Assembly (NCBI GenBank): GCA_030041005.1
Contig: JASHOR010000146.1
Span: 1-35,327, forward strand
Reading direction: 5' to 3'
DNA from: Xanthobacteraceae bacterium
GTDB lineage: Bacteria; Pseudomonadota; Alphaproteobacteria; Rhizobiales; Xanthobacteraceae
DNA length: 35,327 nucleotides
In this document: positions 35,016 through 35,327 of the stretch, piece by piece
Layout of the letters: each line of letters starts with the position of its first letter
How positions within the stretch are numbered: the first letter of the stretch is position 1
Made by a program: the position numbers and the translations under genes
The notes under the pieces: model-generated
The model's database searches: none
Told to the model about the DNA's origin: nothing
The model's input: only the letters and a program-made list of their open reading frames with translations

Positions 35016-35327
35016 GGCGCTTCCTCCTGCGGCAGGGAGGGAAATCGTTCGCTTCCCTATAAGTAAAGGACACAGCAAGCGCCGGCAAGGCGCGGCGCAC
35101 TTCCATCATCCCCTCCCTCCGCGGGGGGATAAAGAATCGCGTTCTCGCGATGCCGTTCGCATCCGAGCCTTGCCAAGCCACGGCACGAAAAGGCCCCCAC
35201 GAAGGGGGCGGAGCGCCGACAGGCGCCACCAAACAGTCCGCGCCACACTCTCAGATGTTGCCACCTGATCGTGCTTGCGGGCGCAGACGCGCGCCACAGA
35301 CGCTTGCCCTTGCGGGCAGCGCCTGCC
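35016..35327. other. Right-edge region without a recognised gene
   Basis: These 312 bases lie upstream of the amidohydrolase and reach the window end. A minus-strand terminator hairpin is at 35185-35209. Beyond it, a minus-strand frame open from the edge stops at a TGA (35251-35253), which could be the last 24 or so codons of a gene outside the window; it has no recognisable motif. I see nothing else here that can be supported. Confidence 0.4.
35185..35209 (-). terminator. Rho-independent terminator for a minus-strand gene beyond the right edge
   Basis: On the minus strand GCCCCC (from 35209), a TTCGT loop and GGGGGC (to 35193) form a tight 6-bp GC stem with a stable loop, followed by CTTTTC. 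This is the best intrinsic terminator in the window. It would end a transcript entering from the right edge. Confidence 0.55.

Noticed and set aside
32553-35066. An 837-codon plus-strand open frame
   Set aside because: It runs antisense across all of glyA and the amidohydrolase and through the gap between them. Both minus-strand genes have clear catalytic motifs and ribosome-binding sites. Long antisense frames are expected in high-GC DNA, and its translation is Arg/His/Gly-rich with no motif.
1-35327. CRISPR array, transposase, prophage or integrase
   Set aside because: No regularly spaced direct repeats and no protein with such motifs were found.

Overview
The window is high-GC chromosomal DNA, almost certainly from an alphaproteobacterium of the order Hyphomicrobiales (Rhizobiales), in the Bradyrhizobium/Xanthobacteraceae neighbourhood. 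This rests on the protein sequences (DUF2842, a CBP3-like ubiquinol-cytochrome c chaperone, alpha-type S9 with a Pro/Ala-rich N-terminus) and on two gene blocks I recall as conserved in this order: glyA-nrdR-ribD-ribE-ribH-nusB-thiL, and UCC chaperone-DUF177-plsX-fabH-ihfA-merR. The placement is inference; no database was used. The window holds 34 protein-coding genes (one cut by the left edge), one tRNA-Pro and a two-copy intergenic repeat. I saw no transposase, integrase, phage gene or CRISPR array.

Layout. 1-1511: 3' end of a CmcJ/NvfI-type gene converging on rplM-rpsI (minus). 1782-4672: a plus-strand run of a crotonase-fold protein, a CoA-binding protein and O-acetylhomoserine sulfhydrylase. 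4775-8439: prolyl oligopeptidase translationally coupled to heme A synthase (minus), with a small DUF2842 membrane protein divergent from them. 8462-16143: a compact polysaccharide locus. Minus-strand chain-length protein and deacetylase diverge from plus-strand glycosyltransferase, initiating phosphoglycosyl transferase and polymerase/ligase. 16219-18353: diacylglycerol kinase, tRNA-Pro(GGG) and a ClC transporter. 18348-18646: a repeat-rich gap with a tRNA-like fragment. 18647-23024 (minus): the UCC chaperone to merR block. 23161-25912: a BamE-like lipoprotein converging on a K+-independent proton-pumping pyrophosphatase. 26154-28069: a cupin and an FMN alpha-hydroxy-acid dehydrogenase separated by a second repeat copy. 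28120-33749 (minus): thiL back to glyA, a tightly packed one-carbon/riboflavin/thiamine operon. 33906-35015: an amidohydrolase. The right edge carries a terminator for a gene outside the window.

How the genes work together. The glyA-thiL block supplies one-carbon units, riboflavin and thiamine diphosphate, with NrdR and NusB as regulators. plsX and fabH start phospholipid and fatty acid synthesis. Heme A synthase and the UCC chaperone serve the respiratory chain. The polysaccharide locus has an initiator, a glycosyltransferase, a polymerase/ligase, a chain-length protein and a deacetylase, but no visible outer-membrane export channel or flippase.

Most notable: (1) a roughly 107-bp palindromic repeat in two inverted copies, each supplying the last codon (TTC) and the stop (TAG) of the gene it abuts; (2) a ClC gene bracketed by the tRNA-Pro and a 26-bp copy of its T-arm region; (3) a chain-length/tyrosine-kinase-like protein whose Walker motifs are all degraded; (4) a crotonase-fold protein lacking both catalytic glutamates; (5) a cupin with a histone-like basic tail. 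I found no clear case of a wholly new multi-gene system; these are the items worth checking.
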